NCBI RefSeq assembly: GCF_025808395.1
Contig: NZ_CP075524.1
Coordinates: 1,922,001 to 1,986,000 of the forward strand
DNA: 64,000 nt
Reading direction: 5' to 3'
DNA from: Microcella sp.
GTDB taxonomy: Bacteria > Actinomycetota > Actinomycetes > Actinomycetales > Microbacteriaceae
Positions 6,997 to 15,407 of this stretch are shown here, piece by piece (within the stretch, counting starts at the first letter, position 1; every line of letters begins with the position of its first letter). A model generated the notes under the pieces. It searched no databases and was not told the origin of the DNA. It was given only the letters and a program-made list of their open reading frames with translations. Both the position numbers and the translations under genes were made by a program.

Positions 6997-8081
6997 GACA
7001 CACCTCCCTTGACGGCTGTCTGCGCGACGCCGCGCTTCTTCGGCGCGCGATCACGCAGAATCCAGCGCTGCAGCAGCGTGAGCAGAATGATGAACACGAA
7101 CAGGATGAACGCGATGGCCGCGCCCTGACCCCACTGCAGGTCGATGAACGACGACTCGTAGAGCAGGTAAGCCGGCGTCATGAGCGTGCCGCCCGGGGCT
7201 CCTCCACCGAGGATGTAGATCTGGTCGAACACCTGCCACGAGCCGATCAACCCCAGCGTGAGCACGGTGAAGAGCGTCGGCTTGAGCATCGGTAGCGTGA
7301 TGGAGAAGAACTTGCGAAACGGCCCCGCGCCATCCATGAGCGCCGCCTCTTCGATCTCGGCACCAATGCTCTGCAGTGCTGCCAAGAACAGCAGCATGAA
7401 GGTGCCCGAAGTCGTGAAGACCGCCAAGAAGATGAGCACCATCATGGCGACGGAGGGGCCGCTCAGCCACTCCCACCAGCTGACACCGAGCATCCCACCG
7501 TCGGCGAGAAAAGGGGGAGGCGTCGTGAGCCCGAAGATGCTGACGAAGCCGTGGAAAATGCCCGTCGGGTCGTTGAACCAGTTGGGGCCTTGGATGCCAA
7601 TGGCACGCAGCACCGCGTTCACGGCGCCGGTGCCGAGAAAGAGAAACTGGAAGACGATCACGATGGCGACCGACGAGGTCACCGACGGAAAGTAGAAGGC
7701 GGTGCGGAAGAAGCCGCGACCCTTCAACACAGCGCGGTTCACCTGCACGGCCAAGAAGAGCGAGAGAGCAGTTTGCAGCGGCACGACGAGCAGCACGTAA
7801 TAGAAGTTGTTGCGAATCGAGCGCCCGAAGTTGCGTTGATCAAGGCCGTCTTCGACCGTGATCGCCGCGTAGTTCTCGAGCCCGACGAAGTTCACGCGGG
7901 GGTTCAAGGGCGACTGAAAGCCGTTCCAGTCGCTCACGCTCACCCAGAAGGCGAGCAGAACCGGAATGGCCAAGAAGACGACCGTGATGATCACCGCCGG
8001 AGCGATGAACAGATAGCCGGCGCGGGCCTCGCCGCGGCGGATTCCTCCGCCGCGGCGAGTGCGCTGTGCAGCGCGTGCCAT
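6993..8081 (-). CDS. Carbohydrate ABC transporter permease (MalF/CUT1 type)
   Basis: The protein has 362 residues from the ATG at 8081, which lies four bases after the binding-protein stop codon. The frame extends further upstream, but that extension is read through the binding-protein gene and is not protein-like. A basic N-terminus (AQRTRRGGGIRRGEAR) precedes membrane segments beginning GYLFIAPAVIITVVFLAIPVLL. The EAA loop is AEIEEAALMDGAGPFRKF, followed by LPMLKP. An extended region between early helices (FVSIFGLTTPPPFLADGGMLG) is longer than in many MalF homologues. It pairs with the following permease to form the pore. Its place in a LacI-binding protein-permease-permease operon supports sugar import. 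Confidence 0.9.
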   Translation of the reverse strand: MARAAQRTRRGGGIRRGEARAGYLFIAPAVIITVVFLAIPVLLAFWVSVSDWNGFQSPLNPRVNFVGLENYAAITVEDGLDQRNFGRSIRNNFYYVLLVVPLQTALSLFLAVQVNRAVLKGRGFFRTAFYFPSVTSSVAIVIVFQFLFLGTGAVNAVLRAIGIQGPNWFNDPTGIFHGFVSIFGLTTPPPFLADGGMLGVSWWEWLSGPSVAMMVLIFLAVFTTSGTFMLLFLAALQSIGAEIEEAALMDGAGPFRKFFSITLPMLKPTLFTVLTLGLIGSWQVFDQIYILGGGAPGGTLMTPAYLLYESSFIDLQWGQGAAIAFILFVFIILLTLLQRWILRDRAPKKRGVAQTAVKGGVS

Positions 8082-8085
8082 TGCT

Positions 8086-9312
8086 TTACTGCGCCGAATC
8101 GAATGCCGCTTGCAGGTTCGTCTGCAGCGACGCGAGGATGCTCGCGGGGTTGGCGGCGCCGAACGTCTCGAGCTCGCTGTTGAACTCGGTGAGCACGGCT
8201 GCCGCACCGGCGAACGACACGGGGCTGACCGCGTAGTCGACACCGGCGACGAAGGCCGCGTTCTCGGGGAACTGCTCGGCGTAAGCAGCCGAACCCGAGG
8301 TGGTGGAGGGGATCACGCCGAAGGCGGCGGCGGCAGCAAGCTGCTCGTCGTCACTCGTCAAGAACTCGATGAACTGCATCGACGCATCGCGCGTCGGCGA
8401 GTCGATCGGCATGCCCCAGCACGTGGCGAACGAGAACGTCGACGGGCCCGCGGGGCCCGCCGGCAGCTCGACCGAGATGAACTCGCGGTCGGGAAAGTCG
8501 TTCTGCATGGCGCCATTGATCCACGGGCCCTCGATCACCATGGCCGCGCGACCGAGACCGAAGGCTTCTCCGCCCCAGCCCGACTCGAGGTCGGGCGGGA
8601 AGGCGAGCGAGCCTTCGTCGACGAGGCTCTGCACGTAGGCGAGACCCTCAGCGTTCTCGGCCGAGTCAGCGGTGACCTCGCCGTTGTCGATGAGCGTGCC
8701 ACCGGCCTGGTTCATGAAGACACCCACGCGGGCATACTCGCGACCCATCGAGAGGCCGACCTGGCCATCAGTGGTGAGCGTGGCGGCAACCGCCGACAGG
8801 TCGTCCCATGTGGTGGGCACGTCAGCGTCGGTGAGGCCAGCGGCCGCCCACGCGTCGGTGTTGATCTGCAGACCGAGCGTCGAGAAGTCTTTCGGCGCGC
8901 AGTAGAACTCGTCCTGGTAGCTGAACTGCTCTTGCAGTGCGGGCAAGAACTCGCCCGCGTTCGCCAGGTCAGCTGCGTAGGGCTCAAGGAAGCCCTGCGC
9001 CGCGTAGGTCTGGAACTGGTCCCACGGCAAATAGAACACGTCGGGCGCACTGTTGCCGGCGAAGCCCTGACCGAGTTGCTGAATGAGGTCGTTGGCGATG
9101 ATGACCTCGACCTCGGTGCCCGTCTCTTCGGTGAAGCGAGCTGCCGCGTCTTCGTAGTAGCCCGACTCTGCCGGGCTCGACGATGCGATGAGCATCGACA
9201 GCGATTCGGTTTCACTTGATCCGTTGCCGCTCTCGCTAGCCGGCGTGCACGCGGCTAGAGTGACGACGAGCCCCGCGGCGAGAGCAGCGGCGCTCCATTG
9301 TGATGTCCTCAC
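8086..9312 (-). CDS. Extracellular sugar-binding lipoprotein of ABC transporter
   Basis: The protein has 408 residues starting with GTG, with AAAGGA about 6 bases upstream. Residues 1-22 form a lipoprotein signal peptide ending in the lipobox LAAC, so Cys22 would be lipidated and the protein tethered outside the membrane. The mature part has the type 1 extracellular solute-binding pattern: SGYYEDAAARFTEETGTEVEV, DVFYLPWDQF, AAMVIEGPW and a WGMPIDSPTRDASMQFIEFL hinge-region motif. It delivers a sugar to the two permeases encoded downstream. It sits 33 bases after the LacI-type regulator gene on the same strand, so the two are probably co-transcribed. Confidence 0.92.
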   Translation of the reverse strand: MRTSQWSAAALAAGLVVTLAACTPASESGNGSSETESLSMLIASSSPAESGYYEDAAARFTEETGTEVEVIIANDLIQQLGQGFAGNSAPDVFYLPWDQFQTYAAQGFLEPYAADLANAGEFLPALQEQFSYQDEFYCAPKDFSTLGLQINTDAWAAAGLTDADVPTTWDDLSAVAATLTTDGQVGLSMGREYARVGVFMNQAGGTLIDNGEVTADSAENAEGLAYVQSLVDEGSLAFPPDLESGWGGEAFGLGRAAMVIEGPWINGAMQNDFPDREFISVELPAGPAGPSTFSFATCWGMPIDSPTRDASMQFIEFLTSDDEQLAAAAAFGVIPSTTSGSAAYAEQFPENAAFVAGVDYAVSPVSFAGAAAVLTEFNSELETFGAANPASILASLQTNLQAAFDSAQ

Positions 9313-9345
9313 GATGTTTCCTTTCGATGAGTGATTGCCGGGGCT

Positions 9346-10404
9346 TCAGGCACCGGTGGTCTCGCCGAACGCACGGTGGGTAGACCGACGTTCGACAAGT
9401 CGAGGCACGAGCAGCCGATTCGTCGGCTGCTCGTTGCTGTCTGGATTCGGCAAGACGACATCGCCGTCGGGCCCGAACAGCAGAGTCAGGGTGGCCGCGA
9501 CAACCTCGTCGAGCGGCTGGTCGATGCTCGACAGCCCGATCGCCGACGCAACCGGGGTGTTGTCAAACCCGACGACGGGCAGTTCGGGCTGCCCGAGCGC
9601 GGTCGCGGCCATCGATGCGCCGAGCGCGAGCGAGTCGCTCGCGCACACGATCGCATCGCACGGCTCGTCGAGCGCCAGCAGGTGACGGGCCGAGGCCGAA
9701 CCCTGGTCGACGCCGTCTTCGGTGACCACTTGGTAGGTCGCCAGGCCGTCGGCGTCGAAGCCACTTGCCTCTTCCCACCCCGCGCGGCGCTCGTCACCCG
9801 TGCCCGAGGGGCTCGGCCAGCCGATGTAGCCGACGCGCGAGCATCCGGATGCTCGCAATTTCGCCGTCGCATCGCGCACGCCCGCCCGGCCATCGACGTC
9901 GACCCAGCGGTGCCGCGGGTCGTCGAGCGACGCGCCCCACGGCCGCCCGAACGACACGAACGGCACCTCGTGCTCGATGAGCCACGAGATGCGCGGGTCG
10001 CCGTGAAAGGTCGCGATGAGAATGAAGGCGTCGATGTCGCTGCCATCGCGCAGGCGGCGGATGTGCGCGAGCTCGTCTTCGGCGCCGTTGGCCGTGAAGA
10101 TCATGACCCGCAGGTCGCGCTCGTCGGCCTGCTCGGCAAGCTTGTGCACGAAGCGGTCGAGCACGGCGCCCGAAATGCCGTCGCGCAACGGGTCGAGGCG
10201 CAGACCGATCGTCGATGACTTGCGGGTGCGCAGACGACGAGCCGAAGCGTGCGGCCGGTAGCCGAGCCGGTCGATGGCCTCTTGCACCCTGACGCGGGTT
10301 TCTTCCCGCACGATCTGGGGCGAATTGATGACATTCGAGACGGTCTGGCGTGAGACCTGCGCGGCCTCGGCGACATCGTCGACGGTGGGCATCTTCGCCA
10401 TCAT
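9346..10404 (-). CDS. LacI-family transcriptional regulator
   Basis: The protein has 352 residues from the ATG at 10404; ATGs at 10401 and 10392 are alternatives, and AAGGGGG precedes the first two. The DNA-binding region is classic: TVDDVAEAAQVSRQTVSNVINSP (about 5-27), then the hinge GYRPHASARRLRTRKS. The effector domain of periplasmic-binding type follows, with GLRLDPL, DAFILIATFHGDPR and VVGFDNTPVASAIGLSSIDQPLDEV. It is the first gene of the sugar-uptake operon and faces a glucosidase gene. It most likely represses both until the imported sugar binds. A 12-bp palindrome in the intergenic region is the likely operator. Confidence 0.92.
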   Translation of the reverse strand: MMAKMPTVDDVAEAAQVSRQTVSNVINSPQIVREETRVRVQEAIDRLGYRPHASARRLRTRKSSTIGLRLDPLRDGISGAVLDRFVHKLAEQADERDLRVMIFTANGAEDELAHIRRLRDGSDIDAFILIATFHGDPRISWLIEHEVPFVSFGRPWGASLDDPRHRWVDVDGRAGVRDATAKLRASGCSRVGYIGWPSPSGTGDERRAGWEEASGFDADGLATYQVVTEDGVDQGSASARHLLALDEPCDAIVCASDSLALGASMAATALGQPELPVVGFDNTPVASAIGLSSIDQPLDEVVAATLTLLFGPDGDVVLPNPDSNEQPTNRLLVPRLVERRSTHRAFGETTGA

Positions 10405-10507
10405 CCGCCCCCTTTGGTGGTCTGCCCGCCGTGCTGATGAGATTCGGCGAGAAATTCGATCGATCCATTTTGAACGATCAAATAATTCGGTAGTGTTGCC
10501 CACATCA

Positions 10508-10519
10508 GACACCGGTGTC
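10508..10519. promoter_or_regulatory. Probable LacI-type operator between regulator and glucosidase
   Basis: The perfect palindrome GACACCGGTGTC carries the central CG typical of LacI-family operators. It lies about 49 bases before the glucosidase start and 104 bases before the regulator start. This is well placed to control both divergent transcripts. AT-rich sequence just upstream (10465-10500) probably contains the promoter elements. Confidence 0.6.
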
Positions 10520-10567
10520 AACCCCTCCGGCGTCGAAACCCTCGACCAGGCCGGGAGGCTGACCGAC

Positions 10568-12571
10568 GTGACCGCATCGCTGCAACCCCTGCTCAACGAC
10601 GAACTCGTCGTATTGCGGGCGCCCACGCAAGCCTGGTCATCGTCGACGGGCGCGATGGGTTCGGCGAGAATCCACGGCGTCTACGTGAGCGATGTGCGCG
10701 TGATTCGAGCGTTGCGCATTCGCATCGGCGATCAGGATGCTGAACACCTGTCAACCGGAATCCGCAGCGCTGACACGGTGAGCGTCGAGTCGCTCTTGCG
10801 CCACCTTGACGACCGCACGCCCGACCCCGAAGTGCGGTTGACCCTCGACCGCGTCGTCGACGCCCGCGGGCTGCGCGACACCCTCACCGTGCGCAACCGC
10901 CACGAGTTCGCACTCTCGGCACCGATCGTCATCGAGCTCGATCTCGACGCCACGAGCATGGAATCGGTGAAGCTCGGGCACGAACCCGAAGACGCGCCGA
11001 CGGTGAGCCTCGACGGCGAGACCGCGCGGTGGACGGGCCACAGCGTGTCGGCGAGCGTCACTTCGGCAGAGTTGCGCGTCGAGAGCACCCCCACCGGAAT
11101 CAGGCTCGTCGGCGAACTGTCGATCGCCGCGGCCAGCTCGATCAGCGTCTCGTGGCGACTCGAGGCTGACGACGCGATCGGCGCAGTACGCGGCGACGAG
11201 CGGCCCGCGCCGTGGAGCCGACCCGAGGTGCTCGCCGGCGACCAGCGGCTGAGTCGGTGGGTCGACCGAGCGCTCGACGACCTTGACGCGTTGCGCATGA
11301 CGACGGCGCAGCATCCCGATCAGACGTTCCTCGCCGCTGGTGCACCGTGGTTCTTCACGCTGTTCGGGCGCGACTCGATCTGGGCCGCGCGCATGATGCT
11401 GCCGCTCGGCACCGGGCTCGCGGGCAGCACATTGCGCGTGCTCGCGGGGTTGCAGGGCACACAGCAGCAGCCCGCCTCGGCCGAAGAGCCCGGCAAGATC
11501 ATGCACGAGCTGCGGCGCGAGGCGCTCGTGATCGACGACGACATCACGCTGCCTCCGCTCTACTACGGCACGGTCGACGCGACTCCGTTGTTTGTGTGCC
11601 TGCTGCACGATGCCTGGAAGTGGGGGCTGCCCGACGACGAGGTGCGCGCTCTGCTGCCGAGCCTCGAAGCGGCGCTGGGCTGGATGCGCGACGACGGCGA
11701 CGCCGACGGCGACGGCCTGCTCGAATACATCGACCGCAGTGGGCACGGCCTCGCGAACCAGGGTTGGAAAGACTCGGGCGACAGTGTGCAGTGGCGCGAC
11801 GGCTCGCTCGCCGAAGGCCCGATCGCGCTGTGCGAAGTGCAGGCCTATGCCTACGAGGCGGCCATGGGGGGCGCCGCGCTGCTCGAGGCCTTCGGCCGCC
11901 CCGGCGCCGAGGAGTGGCGCGCGTGGGCGGCACGGCTGCGCGCGTCATTCCACCAGAAGTTCTGGATCACCGACGCCGAACGCTGCGGAGAACTCGGCCC
12001 CTACCCCGCGATCGCGCTCGACGCGCACAAGCGCCCCGTCGACACCGTCACGAGCAACCTCGGGCACTTGCTGGGCACCGGCCTGCTCGACGCCGAGCAG
12101 GCGGCTCTCATGGCCGCCCGCCTGGGCTCACCCGAACTCGACTCGGGCTACGGCCTGCGCACCATGTCGACCGACTCGGCCGGCTACTGGCCGCTCAGCT
12201 ACCACGGCGGCTCGGTCTGGACCCACGACACCGCGATCGCCGTGCTCGGCCTCGCACGTGAAGGCCACGGCGAGGTCGCGTCGTCACTCGCGCGCGGTCT
12301 GCTGCGCGCCGCCGAAGGCTTCGACTACCGCATGCCCGAACTGCACTCGGGCGACCCGGTCGACGAGGTCGCGCGCCCGGTGCCGTATCCGGCCGCGTGT
12401 CGACCCCAGGCATGGTCAGCGGCCTCGTCGGTCGCCGTGCTCACTGCTGCCCTTGGGCTGACACCGGATGCCGCAGCGGGCACCGTGCACTCGTCACCGC
12501 TCGCCGGGCTCGGCTCTGTCGCCGTGCGCGGCCTGCGGCTCGGAAGCCGCACGATCGACATCGGCGTCTAG
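10568..12571 (+). CDS. Glycogen-debranching-type glucosidase (GDE N-terminal domain plus six-hairpin catalytic domain)
   Basis: The protein has 667 residues from the GTG at 10568; the longer frame overlaps the regulator gene and is not protein-like before this point. Residues about 15-205 form the beta-rich N-terminal glycogen debranching domain (RIHGVYVSDVRVIRALR). The rest is an alpha/alpha toroid with GAPWFFTLFGRDSIWAARM, GLANQGWKDSGDSVQW, SGYGLRTMST and YHGGSVWTHDTAIA, typical of amylo-alpha-1,6-glucosidase-like enzymes. It probably hydrolyses alpha-glucosidic bonds in the cytoplasm on sugar brought in by the adjacent ABC importer. Exact specificity cannot be read from sequence. Some relatives act on glucosylglycerate or similar compatible solutes rather than glycogen. 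Confidence 0.88.
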   Translation: MTASLQPLLNDELVVLRAPTQAWSSSTGAMGSARIHGVYVSDVRVIRALRIRIGDQDAEHLSTGIRSADTVSVESLLRHLDDRTPDPEVRLTLDRVVDARGLRDTLTVRNRHEFALSAPIVIELDLDATSMESVKLGHEPEDAPTVSLDGETARWTGHSVSASVTSAELRVESTPTGIRLVGELSIAAASSISVSWRLEADDAIGAVRGDERPAPWSRPEVLAGDQRLSRWVDRALDDLDALRMTTAQHPDQTFLAAGAPWFFTLFGRDSIWAARMMLPLGTGLAGSTLRVLAGLQGTQQQPASAEEPGKIMHELRREALVIDDDITLPPLYYGTVDATPLFVCLLHDAWKWGLPDDEVRALLPSLEAALGWMRDDGDADGDGLLEYIDRSGHGLANQGWKDSGDSVQWRDGSLAEGPIALCEVQAYAYEAAMGGAALLEAFGRPGAEEWRAWAARLRASFHQKFWITDAERCGELGPYPAIALDAHKRPVDTVTSNLGHLLGTGLLDAEQAALMAARLGSPELDSGYGLRTMSTDSAGYWPLSYHGGSVWTHDTAIAVLGLAREGHGEVASSLARGLLRAAEGFDYRMPELHSGDPVDEVARPVPYPAACRPQAWSAASSVAVLTAALGLTPDAAAGTVHSSPLAGLGSVAVRGLRLGSRTIDIGV

Positions 12572-12700
12572 TCGCGCCGAGCGCTCGGCCATGGCTCGCC
12601 GAACCGGCGGCAGCAGCACGACCACGGCGATGACGGCGAGCACGACGAGCAGCACGGCGAGCACGGCACCGGTGATCGCCACGATCATGAAGGCGTCCAC
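12494..12700 (-). CDS. Possible small membrane protein (68 residues)
   Basis: A GTG start three bases after the flavoprotein stop opens a 68-codon frame. It begins MDAFMIVAITGAVLAVLL and continues to about residue 32 as one strongly hydrophobic helix, followed by a charged tail. The last 78 bases overlap the 3' end of the debranching enzyme on the other strand, where the tail may be a shadow. The clean helix and close spacing favour a real gene co-transcribed with the flavoprotein, but no family is recognised. Confidence 0.4.
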   Translation of the reverse strand: MDAFMIVAITGAVLAVLLVVLAVIAVVVLLPPVRRAMAERSARLDADVDRAASEPQAAHGDRAEPGER

Positions 12701-12702
12701 GC

Positions 12703-13803
12703 TCAGCGCCCCATCTTGCTGAGGGTGGCGACGACCTGGCGTGCAATGTTGCGCCCTGCGCGGTTGGCGCCGATCGTCGACGCGGCAGGGCCGTAGCCGG
12801 CGAAGAAGACGCGGGGGTCGCGCTCAGAGTGGTGGCTCGCCACCGAGACTCCGCCCTCTTTCTCGCGCAACTTGAGGGGGGCGAGATGGCGCAGCTCGGG
12901 GCGAAAGCCGGTGGCCCAGATGATCGCGTCGGCGTGCTGACGGGTGCCGTCCGCCCAGACCACCGCGTCGGTCTCGACGCGATCGAACATCGGCCGGTAG
13001 TCGAGCACGCCGCGGTCGATCGCGGCCTGAATGCGACGCGTGCGCGGCACCCCCGTGCCTGAGACGATGCTCGGCAGCGCTCGGCCAGCTCGTGCCGCGT
13101 CGTCTTGCGCAGCCACTGCCTTCTCGGCGGCCTCGAGGTTGAGCTCGACCTCATCGAGAAACTCGGGCGGGCGACGCGTCGCCCACGTGATGCTGGCCGC
13201 GTGCGGCTCGAGCTCGAGAATGAATCCGATGGCACTCGTGCCCGCACCGACGACGACGACGTCTTTGTCGGCGAACGACTCGGCCGACTCGTAATCGCTC
13301 GTGTGCACGTGCTGGCCGGTGAACTCGCGCACTCCCGGGTAGTAGGGAATGAACGGCGAGCCCCACGTGCCCGTCGCGTTGACGATCGTCGAGGCCCCCA
13401 GCTCGAGCGGGCCGTTCTCGGTGGTGAAGCGCACGAGCAGGTCGCGCCCGAGATCGCTGATGTGCGTGACGTTCGCCGGCCGCACCACCTGCAGGCCGAA
13501 GTGCTCTTCGTAGCGTCGGTAGTAGTCGGCCACGATGTCGCGGGCGGGCGCGTGCTGGTCGGCGGTGGCGAAGCTCACGCCGAGCTCGTCCATGCCAGGC
13601 AGGTCGTTGACGCGGTGCGCCGAACCCAGCCGCAGCGCCTCCCAGCGAAACTGCCAGGCGCCGCCCGTACTGGGCCCGCGATCGAGCAGCACGAACTCTT
13701 GACCGGCTTCGAGGCCGAGTCGTCGAAGGTAGTACGCCACCGAGAGGCCAGCCTGGCCCGCACCGATGACCACGCACGAGGTGGTCAGGTCGGGGTCAGT
13801 CAC
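12703..13803 (-). CDS. FAD-dependent NAD(P)-binding oxidoreductase
   Basis: The protein has 366 residues from the GTG at 13803; upstream in-frame codons are not protein-like. The FAD-binding motif GAGQAGLSVAYYL (about 11-23) opens the protein. VVVGAGTSAIGFILEL (about 165-180) is the second dinucleotide-binding fold for NAD(P)H, and ATGFRPELRHLAPL near the C-terminus is the conserved ATG segment. The arrangement matches flavin-containing monooxygenase-like or thioredoxin-reductase-like soluble oxidoreductases. The substrate is unknown. It stands alone on its strand apart from the small membrane frame just downstream. Confidence 0.85.
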   Translation of the reverse strand: MTDPDLTTSCVVIGAGQAGLSVAYYLRRLGLEAGQEFVLLDRGPSTGGAWQFRWEALRLGSAHRVNDLPGMDELGVSFATADQHAPARDIVADYYRRYEEHFGLQVVRPANVTHISDLGRDLLVRFTTENGPLELGASTIVNATGTWGSPFIPYYPGVREFTGQHVHTSDYESAESFADKDVVVVGAGTSAIGFILELEPHAASITWATRRPPEFLDEVELNLEAAEKAVAAQDDAARAGRALPSIVSGTGVPRTRRIQAAIDRGVLDYRPMFDRVETDAVVWADGTRQHADAIIWATGFRPELRHLAPLKLREKEGGVSVASHHSERDPRVFFAGYGPAASTIGANRAGRNIARQVVATLSKMGR

Positions 13804-13965
13804 CCGGCCAAGGCTACCCGTTTCGCACCGAGCGTCGAAGGCCCCGCGTTCGCGGGGGCAGGGGGGCGTGCGTGCTAAACTTCGGCACAGTTTTTCAACC
13901 GTTCTGACTCGGCTTTCTGGGTGTCTCCCAGACTCACCCGTCGACACACTGTGAGGGGGTCACGC

Positions 13966-14175
13966 ATGGGGCGCGGCCGACAAAAAGCAAAGCACACCAA
14001 GGTGGCTCGGGAACTCAAGTACTACACCCCCGACACCAACCTGACCGCGCTCGAGCGAGAGCTCGCCGCGGCATCGCACGAGAACGAGTACGTCGACAAG
14101 TGGGCTGACCTGGTCGACGACGACGAGCTCGACGAAGACGACGACAGCGAGAGCCCGGCGGCGCAGACCGCCTGA
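13966..14175 (+). CDS. DUF3073 family protein
   Basis: The protein has 69 residues. The start MGRGRQKAKHTKVARELKYY followed by TDLTALERELA-like sequence (here TNLTALERELAA) and a strongly acidic tail (DDDELDEDDDSE) is diagnostic of DUF3073, a small conserved actinobacterial protein of unknown function commonly found beside purM. The ATG at 13966 is preceded by GAGGGGG at 6 bases. A candidate -10, TAAACT at 13875-13880, lies upstream within an unusually AT-rich leader, suggesting strong expression. Confidence 0.92.
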   Translation: MGRGRQKAKHTKVARELKYYTPDTNLTALERELAAASHENEYVDKWADLVDDDELDEDDDSESPAAQTA

Positions 14176-14239
14176 TCGCTCCCGCCCGATCGCTTCCACG
14201 CCTGCACCGAGCTCGTTCGCGGCGTTCGACGCGCTACGG

Positions 14240-15334
14240 CTATCCGGCGTATGACCCCACGAGCTTCACGGCCCCGCCGTCGACGCCCTTCGCGCCCTGC
14301 TCGAACTCGGCCACGTCGTGCGCACTCGTCGACACGCGGCCGGCGACCCATGAGCGAACACCGCGACTCTCGAGCGAGCGGATGATCGAACTCGCGCTGT
14401 CGTGGGCAACCACCGCGAGCATCCCGATACCCAGATTCCAGGTTCCCTCGGTCGATTCGAGGGTGTCGCCGGCGAGGTCGGCGAGCACGCGGAAGACGGT
14501 CGGCGGGCTCCACGAGCCGCGGTCGAGCTCGACCCAGCTGCCGACGGGCAGCACGCGCGCGAGATTCGCGGCGATGCCGCCTCCCGTCACGTGACTCAGG
14601 GCGTGCACGGCACCCGGCAGCTCGGCGAGCACCTCGAGCAGCGGAGCGGTGTAGAGCGCGGTCGGCTCGAGCAGCGTCGTGCCGACGACTCCGCCGAACT
14701 CGGCCAGCTCGTCGTGGTACCCGATCGAGCGGGAGGCGAGGATGTGCCGCACGAGCGAGAATCCGTTGCTGTGCAGGCCGCTCGACGCCATCGCCACGAC
14801 GACATCGCCGTGCTGCACGCGCTCGGGGCCCAGCAGCTCGTCAGCCTCGACCACGCCCACAGCGGCACCCGCGACGTCGTAGTCGTCGGGGCCGAGCAGG
14901 CCGGGGTGCTCGGCCGTCTCACCGCCGACGAGCGCCGTGCCCGTGGCGGCGCATGCCTCGGCGATGCCGCGCACGATATCGGCGATGCGCTCGGGGTGCA
15001 CCTTGCCGCACGCGATGTAATCGGTCATGACGAGCGGCTTCGCCCCGACCACCACGATGTCGTCGACGACCATCGCCACGAGGTCTTGACCGATCGTGTC
15101 GTGAATGTCGAGCGCTTGCGCGATCGCCACCTTGGTGCCGACACCGTCGGTGCTTGTCGCGAGCAGCGGGCGGCGGTAGTCGCGCAGAGCGCTCACGTCG
15201 AACAGCCCCGCGAAGCCACCGACACCACCGATGACCTCGGGGCCGTGGGTCGCCGCGACCGAGGCCTTCATGAGTTCGACCGCCCGGTCGCCCGCCGCAG
15301 TGTCGACCCCGGCAGCGGCATAGGAGTTCGTCAT
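14240..15334 (-). CDS. purM: Phosphoribosylformylglycinamidine cyclo-ligase
   Basis: PurM converts FGAM to AIR with ATP, the fifth step of purine synthesis. The protein has 364 residues from the ATG at 15334 (MTNSYAAAGVDTAAGD). Conserved elements include GGFAGLFD, ATSTDGVGTKVAIA, DLVAMVVDDIVVVGAKPL, GGETAEHPGL and VTGGGIAANLARVLP. These are standard for the AIR synthase fold, which works as a homodimer. It is divergent from purF across a 73-base promoter region, the usual actinobacterial arrangement, which allows coordinate control. Confidence 0.97.
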   Translation of the reverse strand: MTNSYAAAGVDTAAGDRAVELMKASVAATHGPEVIGGVGGFAGLFDVSALRDYRRPLLATSTDGVGTKVAIAQALDIHDTIGQDLVAMVVDDIVVVGAKPLVMTDYIACGKVHPERIADIVRGIAEACAATGTALVGGETAEHPGLLGPDDYDVAGAAVGVVEADELLGPERVQHGDVVVAMASSGLHSNGFSLVRHILASRSIGYHDELAEFGGVVGTTLLEPTALYTAPLLEVLAELPGAVHALSHVTGGGIAANLARVLPVGSWVELDRGSWSPPTVFRVLADLAGDTLESTEGTWNLGIGMLAVVAHDSASSIIRSLESRGVRSWVAGRVSTSAHDVAEFEQGAKGVDGGAVKLVGSYAG

Positions 15335-15407
15335 TCGTTCATCCGTTCCGCGGTCTGACAGACTGGCCTGCGTCACCCTCAACCTTACGGTCTGGAGCCA
15401 CTGGCGA